Part shown: piece after piece, positions 35,111 through 43,476 of the stretch | Position numbering within the stretch: position 1 is the first letter of the stretch | Layout: each line of letters starts with the position of its first letter | Origin: Corynebacterium sp. | GTDB taxonomy: Bacteria; Actinomycetota; Actinomycetes; Mycobacteriales; Mycobacteriaceae | Assembly (NCBI RefSeq): GCF_030532965.1 | Contig: NZ_JAUNKC010000022.1 | Coordinates: forward strand, 1 to 52,411 | Reading direction: 5' to 3' | Length of the DNA stretch: 52,411 nt | Made by a program: the position numbers and the translations under genes | The notes under the pieces: generated by a model | Seen by the model: only the letters and a program-made list of their open reading frames with translations | The model's database searches: none | What the model was told of the DNA's origin: nothing

Positions 35111-35713
35111 TTACTTGGCTGCCTCGGCGTAGCGGCGGGCTACTTCGTCCCAATTAAAGACGTTCCAGACTGCTGCAACGTAGTCAGCTTTGACGTTCTT
35201 GTACTGGAGGTAGAATGCGTGCTCCCACATATCCAGCAGCAGCAATGGTGCCAGATCGATGGAGAGGTTGCCCTGCTGGTCGGTCATTTGCTCGATAACT
35301 AGGCGCTGGCCGATCTTGTCGTAGGCAAGCACTGCCCAGCCGGAGCCCTGTAAACCGAGTGCTGCGGCAGCGAAGTGCTCCTTGAATGCGTCGAAGGAAC
35401 CGAAATCGCGGTCGATTGCGGCTGCCAGATCGCCGGTTGGGGTGCCGCCGCCGTTAGGGGAAAGGTTCTTCCAGAACAGCGAGTGGTTGGTGTGTCCACC
35501 CAGGTTGAACGCTAGGTCCTTGGATAATGCGGTCACAACAGCGGCGATGCTGCCGTTCTCGCGGGCAGCCTGGAGCTTATCCAGAGCAGCGTTGGCACCG
35601 TTGACGTAATTTGCGTGGTGCTTGCTGTGGTGCAACTCCATGATTTCTGCGGAGATGTGTGGCTCAAGCGCATCGTATGCGTAATCGAGTTCTGGTAGCT
35701 CGTACTGTGCCAT
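35111..35713 (-). CDS. sodA: Superoxide dismutase (Mn/Fe family)
   Basis: The 200-residue protein converts superoxide to oxygen and hydrogen peroxide. Metal ligands are recognisable as His in [12 protein letters not shown], His in [11 protein letters not shown], and DxWEH in [14 protein letters not shown]. The residues GGTPTGD and QGSGW are family-typical. No signal peptide is seen, so it is cytosolic or exported by another route. It is monocistronic, with GAGAGGAC before the ATG and a strong terminator after the stop. MsrA, another oxidant-defence gene, diverges from it. Confidence 0.96.
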   Translation of the reverse strand: MAQYELPELDYAYDALEPHISAEIMELHHSKHHANYVNGANAALDKLQAARENGSIAAVVTALSKDLAFNLGGHTNHSLFWKNLSPNGGGTPTGDLAAAIDRDFGSFDAFKEHFAAAALGLQGSGWAVLAYDKIGQRLVIEQMTDQQGNLSIDLAPLLLLDMWEHAFYLQYKNVKADYVAAVWNVFNWDEVARRYAEAAK

Positions 35714-35947
35714 GAGTGAAGTCCTCTCTTAAGTAACTTTCGCCGATGCTTGCCGGTTTTTCTTTTAGTGAGCCTGGCAAGGTTTAGGCGCTACATGCCA
35801 CTATAGGGGAATATGTGACCGGCGCGATACTTGAACGGGTATTTTCGCTATAAGCGCACAAAAGTATGAATTTATGGGAATGCCGCTCCGGCGCTGGGCG
35901 TTGTGAGAAGTGTCAGCGACCGAAAACGTGTGATTGAAGGAGAAAAT

Positions 35948-36601
35948 ATGGGTTGGTTATTTGGTAAGCCAGTTGGGTTAGTTGATGAGGCGGAGGCGCT
36001 TCGGGGTGGGACGCAGCCGGTGTTGCCGCATCCGGCGCCGCACGCGGTATTGGGGACTCCGATTTCCGGCCCGTTTGAGCCGCACCATGAGGTGGTGTAC
36101 GTGGCTTTAGGGTGCTATTGGGGCGCTGAGAAGCTGTTTTGGGAGACGAATGGGGTGATGTCCACCGCCGTTGGTTTCGCCGGTGGCATTACGCCGAATC
36201 CGACGTATCGTGAGGTATGCACCGGGCGGACTAACCACACGGAGGTGGTGCAGGTTGTATACGATCCGCGGGTGATTAGCTTCGAAGACATTGTGGTCAA
36301 GGCGCTTGAGGCACACGACCCGACCCAGGGGTTTCGGCAGGGCAATGACGTGGGCACCCAGTATCGTTCCGCGATTTATACCGCCACTGAGCAGCAGGCA
36401 TTGGCTGCGGCGAAGATTGTTGCCGATTACGGCCCGAAGCTGGCCGCCGCCGGGTTCGGCACAATTACCACCGAGGTTCTGCCGCTTGCCGCCACCCCGG
36501 CGGGTGAGTTTTATTTCGCCGAGGATGAGCACCAGCAGTATTTGCATAAGAATCCAGGTGGTTACTGTCCGCATCATTCCACCGGCGTTCCCTGCAGGTA
36601 A
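35948..36601 (+). CDS. msrA: Peptide methionine sulfoxide reductase A
   Basis: The 217-residue enzyme reduces methionine-S-sulfoxide in proteins. The catalytic Cys56 sits in VALGCYWGAEKLFW and the recycling cysteines are C207 and C216 in GYCPHHSTGVPCR, so thioredoxin can regenerate it. I chose the ATG preceded by GAAGGAGAAAAT rather than the upstream start of the open frame. It diverges from sodA across about 230 bases that may hold a shared oxidative-stress control region; no operator is clear. Its terminator lies about 70 bases downstream. Confidence 0.95.
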   Translation: MGWLFGKPVGLVDEAEALRGGTQPVLPHPAPHAVLGTPISGPFEPHHEVVYVALGCYWGAEKLFWETNGVMSTAVGFAGGITPNPTYREVCTGRTNHTEVVQVVYDPRVISFEDIVVKALEAHDPTQGFRQGNDVGTQYRSAIYTATEQQALAAAKIVADYGPKLAAAGFGTITTEVLPLAATPAGEFYFAEDEHQQYLHKNPGGYCPHHSTGVPCR

Positions 36602-36672
36602 GGTGCGTGCTTGTCGACGCCTGGTACCGCGGCGCCCTGCGTTAGCAGTATGTTGAGCTGATTATTGGTTGC

Positions 36673-36713
36673 AACCCTGAGATCTTTCCTCCGTAAAGAT
36701 TTCAGGGTTTTTT
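36673..36713 (+). terminator. Terminator of msrA
   Basis: Arms of 15 bases with one G-T pair (AACCCTGAGATCTTT against AAAGATTTCAGGGTT) and a 7-base loop are followed by TTTT. This is a textbook intrinsic terminator on the plus strand. Confidence 0.88.
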
Positions 36714-36797
36714 CGGGGAAATACCGGAGGTTTTTGTCGGGATAGGCGAGAAGAGTTATCACTGTAGTTTTTTACTCATTGATATATAAGGGGCACC

Positions 36798-37649
36798 ATG
36801 TTCGCAGATCCCAGCCGAAGACGCGGAGTTATCGCTTTCATTGTCATTTGTTTCACCTGGTCATGGCTATCGTTAGCGGTGTGCTACTTAGTGGGGGTTC
36901 CGCAGAGCAATCCGGTCGCGCAATTACTCACCATGGCTTTCGTTCCGGCAGTCACAGCGGTGATCGTGCGCACCGCCATCACCCGGGAAGGCTTTGCCGA
37001 TGCGGGTCTGAAACCGCAGTTTCGCACTACTTGGTTTTATTACCTGTGCGCTATCGTCTTGCCGCTTGCAAGCTTCAGCCTGTACTTATTCCTGGCCTAT
37101 CTTTTGGGTTGGTGGGAAACTGCGGGCGATATTACCGGGCACCGAATCCTCCAGATCGTTGCAACTGGTGGTCTTTCGGCGCTGCCCGCCGCGTTCTTGT
37201 TATTTGGTGAGGAATTCGGCTGGACCGCCTATCTGCGGGATCGCCTGCTGCCGGGTCGCACTACCGCCACGACGTTCCTAACCGGTGTGATTTGGGGAAT
37301 ATGGCATATGCCGTTGCCGTGGGTGGGGTACAGCCCCACCGATCTGAATACCACTGAGAAACTGTGGCTATCACTCATGTGGATTCCTTCGTGCATCTTG
37401 ATTGAGTTCCTTATTGGCTGGTTATGGAATCATTCGGGTTCCATTTGGCCGAGTTGCATCCTCCACGCCAGTCTGAATCTGGTCCAAGGGGTTGGTTTCA
37501 CCACGTTGTTCCTGGGTGCGGCACCCCTAATATCGCTCATGGTTCTCGACTGTGTGACATTGGTTCCGTTCGTTGTGCTCGTCATTTATCTTGATCGGCG
37601 ATCAAAAAATTCGGCACGTAAAACCGCCATTGTTCATTTTCGGGAATAG
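36798..37649 (+). CDS. CPBP (CAAX/bacteriocin-processing type) intramembrane protease
   Basis: The 283-residue protein has about eight hydrophobic helices and the ABI/CPBP motifs: a Glu-Glu pair in LLFGEEFGWTAYLRDRL, the His in GVIWGIWHMPLPW, and the second His region WPSCILHASLNL. Relatives include Rce1-like proteases and bacteriocin-immunity proteins. An AAGGGG precedes the ATG. No bacteriocin gene or peptide is adjacent, so a housekeeping membrane-protein processing role is more likely than immunity. It is monocistronic. Confidence 0.87.
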   Translation: MFADPSRRRGVIAFIVICFTWSWLSLAVCYLVGVPQSNPVAQLLTMAFVPAVTAVIVRTAITREGFADAGLKPQFRTTWFYYLCAIVLPLASFSLYLFLAYLLGWWETAGDITGHRILQIVATGGLSALPAAFLLFGEEFGWTAYLRDRLLPGRTTATTFLTGVIWGIWHMPLPWVGYSPTDLNTTEKLWLSLMWIPSCILIEFLIGWLWNHSGSIWPSCILHASLNLVQGVGFTTLFLGAAPLISLMVLDCVTLVPFVVLVIYLDRRSKNSARKTAIVHFRE

Positions 37650-37739
37650 AAACGAAGCCACTAATTGTTACAGTCAGTGAATGCCTAATACCATCGGCAT
37701 TGCCTCTAGTAACCTCTGGTAGTTTTCAAGGAGAAAATG

Positions 37740-38195
37740 ATGAAAAAGCTGTATTTAGATCAGGCCTTTCCCGCCGTGTACCGCAGCCTCAATGGCACCA
37801 CCGAAGAATTGTCGAAAGTGTACGAAACCGCAGGCCTGGATCGCAGCCTCATTGAACTTGTGCTGATCCGCGCAAGCCAACTAAATCGCTGCCCCACCTG
37901 CTTATCGGTGCATGTTCCCAAGGGGATTGCGGCGGGCCTTAGCCAACGCAAAATCGACCTTTTGCCGAGCTGGCGGGAAGCAGATGGCGTCTATTCCGAT
38001 GAGGAACTAGCTGCTTTGGAATTGGCGGAAACCATCACCTTATTGCCTGCGCACCAGCGCAATAGCGCCGCGATGGATGTTGCGAAGAAGGTCTTTAGCG
38101 ATGAGCAGGTCGCGGCCCTGGCGTGGGCAGTGATCCTTATTGGGGCGTACAACCGGTTGTCCATTTTCTCCCAGCATCCGCCAGCTAAGTACTAA
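37740..38195 (+). CDS. Carboxymuconolactone decarboxylase/AhpD-like protein
   Basis: The 151-residue protein has the AhpD-fold motif with a redox pair: LVLIRASQLNRCPTCLSVHVPKGIAAG, in which the Cys-x-x-Cys and the downstream His match the alkylhydroperoxidase D active site. It probably reduces peroxides or works as a small thiol relay. An AAGGAG lies 6 bases before the second of two tandem ATG codons, so I use that one. Its stop codon abuts the stop of the convergent nuclease gene with no bases between. Nearby SodA and MsrA fit an oxidative-stress setting. Confidence 0.9.
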   Translation: MKKLYLDQAFPAVYRSLNGTTEELSKVYETAGLDRSLIELVLIRASQLNRCPTCLSVHVPKGIAAGLSQRKIDLLPSWREADGVYSDEELAALELAETITLLPAHQRNSAAMDVAKKVFSDEQVAALAWAVILIGAYNRLSIFSQHPPAKY

Positions 38196-39794
38196 TCACA
38201 GCTCGGTTGCCGCAGGCACCCCCGGAGCGCCGTTCGCGAGAAAATGTCGCACGGCGCGGGTGGCGCGGCAATCGTCACCGTTGTAACTCAACAACGCCGC
38301 TTGGGCGTCGACAAGCGCGGTGGTGATGGGAATATCTCCCTTCAACACCGCCCCAGTCGCCGCGAGGTAGAGGCTTACGCTTGCCTCGCCGTCTACTTCG
38401 TCTTCTTCCCAGCTAAAACCCGCCGCGGGTGCCACTATCTTTAGCCCCAGGCCGGAAACGCCGAGCAATTGGGCGCGCACTAGCGCAAACACGTCGATCC
38501 ATTCGGGGGAAGTGATAAATTGGGTGACTTCGGATTCGCTGGGAAGACCCGGAATATCGTCGCGATACTTAGCGTAGAAGCGCCGGGCGGAGAACCGTAA
38601 CCAGTGGTTTTCGCCGTGGGCGGAGTAGCAGAAAATTCCGATGCTTTTCCCGGCTTCCTGCGCTTGTCGACGCTTCTTTTTAAGCCACGTCCAGAAACGC
38701 GCGAAATTCTCCGCCTCGGCCCGGGAGCCTAATTCATTCCATGTGACAAACGGGTGATATTCCGCGCCGTCGAATGCTCCCCATAGGTATGCGCCCTGAT
38801 CCAGGTAGGCTTCCACATCAATGTCGATTTCGATGTCGAATCGGGGCGCGGTGACGGTTTCTTTTCGCTTCAGCAGTGCAATACCGTGGGTATAAGCCCG
38901 AGCGAGAACGATATCGTCCCGGGAGATGTTCGGCTGCGGTGGCGTAACCTGTGCGAGTGCCGACACCGTGGGAAGGCCACTAGCACGGAAATGCGCGCCC
39001 TTATCGCCGGAAAACAGCAGGCTGATGTCATCTCGTGCCAATAGTTCTTCGTGGCAATACGGCCAATAGCGGCAACTGGTGCAGTCTTTGACCCGAAGCG
39101 CCTTATTGGGGGTTTCCACCGCGAGGGCTTGGTTAAGCCCCTGCCGGAATAACGAGGTGTCGACGATGAACGCCAATTCGTGGTTCTGGCCAATTAAGAT
39201 GCCGCGTTCGACCCCCACCCCTAATTCTTCCAGCGCAGTAACACTTAATGCCAAGGTGTAGGAGTCAACCGCATGGTGCTTGAGCCGGTAATTCCCGGCA
39301 TTGGGTTGCCCCAACCCCAACCGCCTGGTGGCAATGACATTGACGGTGCGGTTTTTGTCTTCCCGGGCGACGCGGTGGTTGGTGACCACAACTGGCATAT
39401 ATGCCCCATCGGGGCGCCGGACCAGGGCGTCGACGTCAATGCGGATGCGGGAGCTGGTTTCCAACACCGGGTCGGTGATAACGGTGGCCCCGGCAGCGAG
39501 GGCTTCTAGAGTGGCAAACCAACGTCGCTCCAAATCCTCCGCGCGTTGTTGGGAGGTGTATTCCGACTGCGCTGAAGAAATCCGTCCGATATCGATGCGT
39601 AGGAAGTTTTTTGAATCGCCAATTTGCGGTTTAGTGGGGATCAATGATGCTACTCGGGCACGCGCCCGATCAAGCCGGATGCGGCGGGAAATGGTGGCAG
39701 CAGTTGGCTCTGCAGTCGGGTGCGCTACCCGCTGATGTAGCCGATAGCGGCACCCCACCAAATCCGAAGGCTGCAAATAGGTATCAATCTCCAC
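38196..39794 (-). CDS. RecB-like nuclease with predicted 4Fe-4S cluster (TM0106-type)
   Basis: The 532-residue protein has a RecB/PD-(D/E)xK-type domain in the N-terminal half (IDVDALVRRPDGAYMPVVVTNH) and an RNase-H-like region in the C-terminal half (ending LLSYNGDDCRATRAVRHFL). Cysteines C15 (DLVGCRYR) and C238, C241, C247 (CTSCRYWPYC) match the one-plus-three layout that binds a 4Fe-4S cluster in AddB and Cas4 nucleases. This is the TM0106-family architecture, whose role is not well known. No CRISPR array or recombination partner is nearby. Confidence 0.85.
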   Translation of the reverse strand: MEIDTYLQPSDLVGCRYRLHQRVAHPTAEPTAATISRRIRLDRARARVASLIPTKPQIGDSKNFLRIDIGRISSAQSEYTSQQRAEDLERRWFATLEALAAGATVITDPVLETSSRIRIDVDALVRRPDGAYMPVVVTNHRVAREDKNRTVNVIATRRLGLGQPNAGNYRLKHHAVDSYTLALSVTALEELGVGVERGILIGQNHELAFIVDTSLFRQGLNQALAVETPNKALRVKDCTSCRYWPYCHEELLARDDISLLFSGDKGAHFRASGLPTVSALAQVTPPQPNISRDDIVLARAYTHGIALLKRKETVTAPRFDIEIDIDVEAYLDQGAYLWGAFDGAEYHPFVTWNELGSRAEAENFARFWTWLKKKRRQAQEAGKSIGIFCYSAHGENHWLRFSARRFYAKYRDDIPGLPSESEVTQFITSPEWIDVFALVRAQLLGVSGLGLKIVAPAAGFSWEEDEVDGEASVSLYLAATGAVLKGDIPITTALVDAQAALLSYNGDDCRATRAVRHFLANGAPGVPAATEL

Positions 39795-39869
39795 AAGTTA
39801 TAAAGCCTAAGCCAGGATGCGATGTAGTGTGGAATTCTACGACATGTGTACTCAAGGAGTTTGACCATT

Positions 39870-40499
39870 ATGGGATTGTTAAAAACAATTGCCAAAAACC
39901 GTCGGCAGCGCAAAGCCGAAATCAAAGCCGCTCAGGCGCGGGCAAAACAAGAGGTGAAATCCGCCGCCAAATTGGAACTGCACCGGGCGAAATTGCTCGC
40001 CAATCAAGAGCACAAGTTACTCAAGCAAGAGAAAAAAGAATTAAAAGCGCAACGCAAACACGCGAAAAAAATGGCCAGCGCGGAATTGGCGCGGCTTAAA
40101 GAGGGCCGGTTTAACGCCAAACAGGTCATGCGCTATTCCGCCGCGATACGGGCGCTAGCCCCCTTGCTTTTGCCGCTCATTTACAAACTCGTGGTGTCTA
40201 TTCGGGAAAATGCCAACAAGAAAAATGTTCAACAATTGGGAATCGTTGCCACTGAAACCGAACATCAATCAGCGCGAGTAACCGAACTAAAAAACCGGAT
40301 ATCCACGATGGAAAAATCCTTAAGTGAATATGGAATTCCCGCTGGTTTCAAACGCGACGCCCAGGACCGGCTCAAGCAGCTATCCACCGCGCTGACCAAT
40401 GCCCAGCGTATGAGCCCGGATCAGCAAGAGCGGGCCTACAAAACCATTTCCGCCGATCTGGATGAACTAAATAAAGAAATCCTGGCCAAATCGCTATAA
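39870..40499 (+). CDS. Lysine-rich coiled-coil membrane-associated protein (DUF6474-like)
   Basis: The 209-residue protein begins MGLLKTIAKNRRQRKAEIKAAQARAK and continues as a strongly basic helix rich in Lys, Ala and Gln to about residue 85. One hydrophobic segment follows (AIRALAPLLLPLIYKLVVSI), then an acidic-basic coiled coil to the end. Similar proteins of unknown function are found in Corynebacterium and Mycobacterium; the DUF number is from memory. An AAGGAG precedes the ATG. The basic arm could bind nucleic acid or acidic lipid. Confidence 0.75.
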   Translation: MGLLKTIAKNRRQRKAEIKAAQARAKQEVKSAAKLELHRAKLLANQEHKLLKQEKKELKAQRKHAKKMASAELARLKEGRFNAKQVMRYSAAIRALAPLLLPLIYKLVVSIRENANKKNVQQLGIVATETEHQSARVTELKNRISTMEKSLSEYGIPAGFKRDAQDRLKQLSTALTNAQRMSPDQQERAYKTISADLDELNKEILAKSL

Positions 40500-40945
40500 A
40501 GCCGCTGCCGCTTTTAGCCCCATGATTTCGCTAATTGCCAAGCCCCTGATCGAAATGAAACAACGATCAGTTGTGTGCTTGGCATTTTTTATTTCAGCGA
40601 TTAAATCCCTCAATGAAACTAAATAACGGGCAGCTGATGAGATATTTTGCCCAATAAACCATCCACGCTATCCGGTGGAGTGATGGGCACCAAGCTGGTA
40701 ATTCAATTCTTAATCCCAAGATTTTCCGTAATTAATGCACGCGTCAACAATATTTAGATTCAATTTTAATGCGCGCCGGTATTGCTTTTAATGGTATTTG
40801 TTCTGTACTGTTGACGATGAATTGGCGGAGATATTTCCCCGCCAGTCCCGCAACAAATAATCACAGTTCATACTTTAAGGCTTAACAAAATATCCACCGC
40901 GATAGCATAAGCCAAATTGCATTTAATAATTGAGAGGTTTTTAGC
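40500..40945. other. AT-rich intergenic region upstream of lsr2
   Basis: This 446-base gap holds the terminator of the preceding gene and then about 350 bases of AT-rich sequence without a solid gene. A 24-codon frame (40683-40757, MGTKLVIQFLIP...) has a GGTGGAG just before its ATG and could be a leader peptide, but evidence is thin. AT-rich DNA of this type is the preferred target of Lsr2, so autoregulation is plausible. Confidence 0.5.
40536..40590 (+). terminator. Terminator of the coiled-coil protein gene
   Basis: Outer arms TGCCAAGC and GCTTGGCA, with inner arms CTGATCG and CGATCAG, are followed by six T. A long branched or bulged stem with a T run indicates an intrinsic terminator on the plus strand. 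Confidence 0.82.
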
Positions 40946-41272
40946 ATGGCGCGCCGGGAAATCACCCAGATTTTCGACGACCTTGACGATTCCCCACTGA
41001 ACGAAAATGACGCCCATGTCCTTCGGTTCAGCATTGATGGATCTGGATACGTCATGGATGTATCAACCAAAAACTGCGAAAAATTCAAGGATGCGATCGC
41101 TCCTTTTATCGAAAAAGCCCGTCCGGAATCCATTAGCGCCCGACGGAATTCGGAACAGAAATATAATCCGAAAGACGTCCGCGAATGGGCGATTGCCCGG
41201 GGCTACGAGGTCGCGGTTCGAGGCAAGCTTTCGCGACAGATTATCGACGATTATCTCGCCGCGCACTCTTAA
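40946..41272 (+). CDS. lsr2: Lsr2-family nucleoid-associated protein (xenogeneic silencer type)
   Basis: The 108-residue protein matches Lsr2. It has an N-terminal oligomerisation domain (ITQIFDDLDD, HVLRFSIDGSGYVMDVSTKN, KFKDAIAPFIEKARP), a linker, and a C-terminal DNA-binding domain with DVREWAIARGYEVAVRGKLSRQIIDDYLAAHS. The minor-groove AT-hook-like element, usually RGR, reads R92-G93-K94. Lsr2 proteins such as CgpS silence AT-rich horizontally acquired DNA. The C. glutamicum homologue CgpS is prophage-borne; here the gene is in a chromosomal context. Two terminator hairpins follow. Confidence 0.92.
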   Translation: MARREITQIFDDLDDSPLNENDAHVLRFSIDGSGYVMDVSTKNCEKFKDAIAPFIEKARPESISARRNSEQKYNPKDVREWAIARGYEVAVRGKLSRQIIDDYLAAHS

Positions 41273-41282
41273 AATATTTTTT

Positions 41283-41300
41283 ACGGCTCCGGCCGTTTTA
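41283..41300 (+). terminator. Short terminator of lsr2
   Basis: Arms ACGGC and GCCGT around a four-base loop are followed by TTTA. It lies directly before the larger hairpin. Confidence 0.6.
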
Positions 41301-41369
41301 AAAATAAAATGCCATTTGTCCCGCCGCTTTTAGTAGAAATTGCGGCGGGACAAATGGCATTTTATTTTT
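41300..41369. terminator. 28-bp perfect inverted repeat, bidirectional terminator
   Basis: The arms at 41300-41327 and 41342-41369 are perfect 28-base complements around a 14-base loop. Their outer ends are A5/T5-rich and the inner ends GC-rich (CCGCCGC/GCGGCGG). It lies between the convergent lsr2 and response-regulator genes, so it can terminate both strands. The stem is far longer than a usual terminator. Confidence 0.85.
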
Positions 41370-41385
41370 CCAAACCGTCTCGGCG

Positions 41386-42024
41386 TTAAAGCACTCCCTG
41401 CTCCCGGGCTGCAGCCACGGCCGAAGTGCGCGACCGCACCCCCAATTTGTCGTAAATGTGCACCAGATGGCTTTTCACCGTGGCTTCCGACAACAGCAGG
41501 ATCCGCCCAATCTCCCGGTTAGAAGACCCGCCAGCCACCAGTTTTAACACTTCCAATTCGCGGGGTGTCAGTGAGGTACGCGGGGTGCGCACCCGAGTCA
41601 TAAGCCGGTTCGCCACCGTCGGCGACAACGTGGAATCACCTTCGGCCGCCGACCGGACGGCAGCCAGAAGCTCTTCGGGAGGTGCATCTTTGAGCAAATA
41701 CCCCAATGCGCCCGCCTCTATAGCCCCAAGAATATCGGCGTCGGTGTCGTAATTCGTCACGACCAAGACATGGGGCGGCTTGTCCATCGTGCGTTTGATT
41801 TCAGCAGCGGCATCCGCCCCCGTTGCCAGCCGCGTGCCTTCAACACCAGGGCCAAACCGCAGATCCATGAGGATCACATCTATCCCGCCAGCTTGCGCGG
41901 CGGCGATAGCGGCTTCTGCGGTCGCGACCTCACCGATTACTTCGATGTCGTCTGCGCTTTCCAAAACAGCGCGCAGACCCAATCGGACGATCTCATGGTC
42001 ATCGGCTAGCAGAACACGAATCAT
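41386..42024 (-). CDS. NarL/FixJ-type two-component response regulator
   Basis: The 212-residue protein has a receiver domain with the acidic pair DDH near the start, the phosphorylation Asp in VILMDLRF and the Lys in YLLKDAPP. A LuxR/NarL helix-turn-helix follows (LTPRELEVLKLVAGGSSNREIGRILLLSEATVKSHLVHIYDKLGV). The receiver has an insertion after LRF (GPGVEGTRLATGADAA) seen in corynebacterial regulators. It pairs with the histidine kinase encoded upstream on the same strand, 120 bases away. From position it may correspond to a CgtSR-type system of C. glutamicum; the stimulus is unknown. Confidence 0.93.
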   Translation of the reverse strand: MIRVLLADDHEIVRLGLRAVLESADDIEVIGEVATAEAAIAAAQAGGIDVILMDLRFGPGVEGTRLATGADAAAEIKRTMDKPPHVLVVTNYDTDADILGAIEAGALGYLLKDAPPEELLAAVRSAAEGDSTLSPTVANRLMTRVRTPRTSLTPRELEVLKLVAGGSSNREIGRILLLSEATVKSHLVHIYDKLGVRSRTSAVAAAREQGVL

Positions 42025-42144
42025 TATGGCGATTCCCCTTATGGTCTTAGACGTGGACAGGCTTAATTACTTAGAGCTTAACTTTAGATGGTGCTTTATG
42101 CGGTATTTACGTTGCTCTAATCCTAAAACTTTTTATCTATATGT

Positions 42145-43476
42145 TTAGTCTTCGTCGATGGCGGCCACCGGAATAGCCACCGTGACTGCGGTCCCCTCCC
42201 CCGGCGCGGATTCCACTTCCAGGGTTCCCCCTAGTTCCGCGGCCCGCTGCCGCATCGCATCGATCCCAATATGGCCCAATCCGGCGGGTTTCTCCGCCAC
42301 CGCGGTGGGATCAAAGCCGGTGCCGTCGTCGACAATGTCGAGGCGCACCTCGTCTTCCTCATAGGTCAAGGTCACGGCACAGCGATTGGCGCTTGAATGC
42401 TTCGCCACGTTTCCCATCGCGCCTTGGGCGATCCGCAATAATCCAGCTTCGGTTTTCATCGGCAATTGCCGCTCGTCGCCGACGGTTTCGATCCGCCAGT
42501 CGATCCCAACGAATCCCGCAGACACTCGATGCAAAGCGCCCTCGAGGGAGGTTTTACTCAACGCGGCTGGTTGCAGGGCCGCTATCATCGCGCGCGCCTC
42601 CGAGAGGTTGTCCGCGGCCGTTTGGCGTGCGAGTTCCATGTATTTCAGCGGTCCTGCTTTTTCGGTATCCGGCAGCGACGAGGTGGCGATTTCGCCTTCT
42701 GCCACCCGGAGCAGCATTTGAATGGACGACAGTCCTTGCGCCAACGTGTCGTGGATTTCGTGGGCAATCCGTTGCCGTTCCTTGGCCACACCGGCTGCCC
42801 GTTCGGTTTCGGCTAGTTGCGAGCGGGTTTCGATGAGTTCTTCGATCAGGGCTTCGCGCTCCCGCGCGCCTTTCCACAGCGCTTGAAACGCGAGGTGAAT
42901 ACCGATAACGACCAGCGCCGACACCACCGGCCCCATCACCGCACCGTAGGTGAGGTGGGTTCGATAGCTTAAGATCGCCACAGCGGTCGCCCCCACCACT
43001 GCGATCATGCCGCGATAGTCGGGCAGTGCGCGCAAGTACAGAAAGAACAGCGGAAATACCAGGTAGACGCTCACCGGCAGCACCGGCAGCATCAGTATCC
43101 AAATGATGGTGAGCCCCGCCAACCAGCCGAGCGTCCACGCGAGAGAGCGCCACACCCGGGTGACGGCCATCGCGTAGCCAAAGGCGAAAACTGCGCACAG
43201 CAGCACCGCTAGCAAGGCGTCGTTTCGGGGCAGCCGCACCGCGCCACCGAGTGCGCCTACCAGCAACGCCACGGTGAGAACCGTCATCGCACGCCGATAA
43301 TTGGCGGCACCTGGTTGCGCGTCGTAGGCGATGACGTCGCCCGCTGCGATCGGACTGAGGTCCGCGACGGTGCTGTTTCCTGCTACCGCTTGTCGACGCA
43401 GGCCAGTGTCATCGACAAGCGGGGGTGGAGCGCCAGTTTCGGCATTATCTCCGTGGGAATCTAGGCTGGAATCCAT
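42145..43476 (-). CDS. Sensor histidine kinase (HisKA_3 type)
   Basis: The 443-residue protein has a disordered N-terminal stretch of about 60 residues, then about six hydrophobic helices (residues 64-200). A coiled stretch leads into a HisKA_3 dimerisation domain with the phospho-acceptor His in ERQRIAHEIHDTLAQGLSS, and the ATPase domain shows VRLDIVDDGTGFDP and GLGHIGIDAMRQRA. It lacks a large external sensor, so it senses through membrane helices. I use the ATG giving MDSSLDS, which overlaps the start codon of the divergent lipoprotein gene. A downstream start at MTVLTVALL is possible. Confidence 0.9.
   Translation of the reverse strand: MDSSLDSHGDNAETGAPPPLVDDTGLRRQAVAGNSTVADLSPIAAGDVIAYDAQPGAANYRRAMTVLTVALLVGALGGAVRLPRNDALLAVLLCAVFAFGYAMAVTRVWRSLAWTLGWLAGLTIIWILMLPVLPVSVYLVFPLFFLYLRALPDYRGMIAVVGATAVAILSYRTHLTYGAVMGPVVSALVVIGIHLAFQALWKGAREREALIEELIETRSQLAETERAAGVAKERQRIAHEIHDTLAQGLSSIQMLLRVAEGEIATSSLPDTEKAGPLKYMELARQTAADNLSEARAMIAALQPAALSKTSLEGALHRVSAGFVGIDWRIETVGDERQLPMKTEAGLLRIAQGAMGNVAKHSSANRCAVTLTYEEDEVRLDIVDDGTGFDPTAVAEKPAGLGHIGIDAMRQRAAELGGTLEVESAPGEGTAVTVAIPVAAIDED

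Larger units (their letters stand above)
14561..39111. repeat. Dispersed coding-strand word TATTGGGG(AAA)
   Basis: I find 20 copies by eye. CCCCAATA on the plus strand starts at 14561, 17420, 17474, 17746, 21295, 21616, 22823, 23424, 23548, 26099 and 33383. TATTGGGG on the plus strand starts at 18041, 18690, 19311, 30575, 31831, 36048, 36116, 38138 and 39104. All but the last read TATTGGGG on the coding strand of the gene they lie in. At least seven extend to TATTGGGGAAA. None was found in 1-14.5 kb or 39.2-52.4 kb. Counts are manual. Confidence 0.7.
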
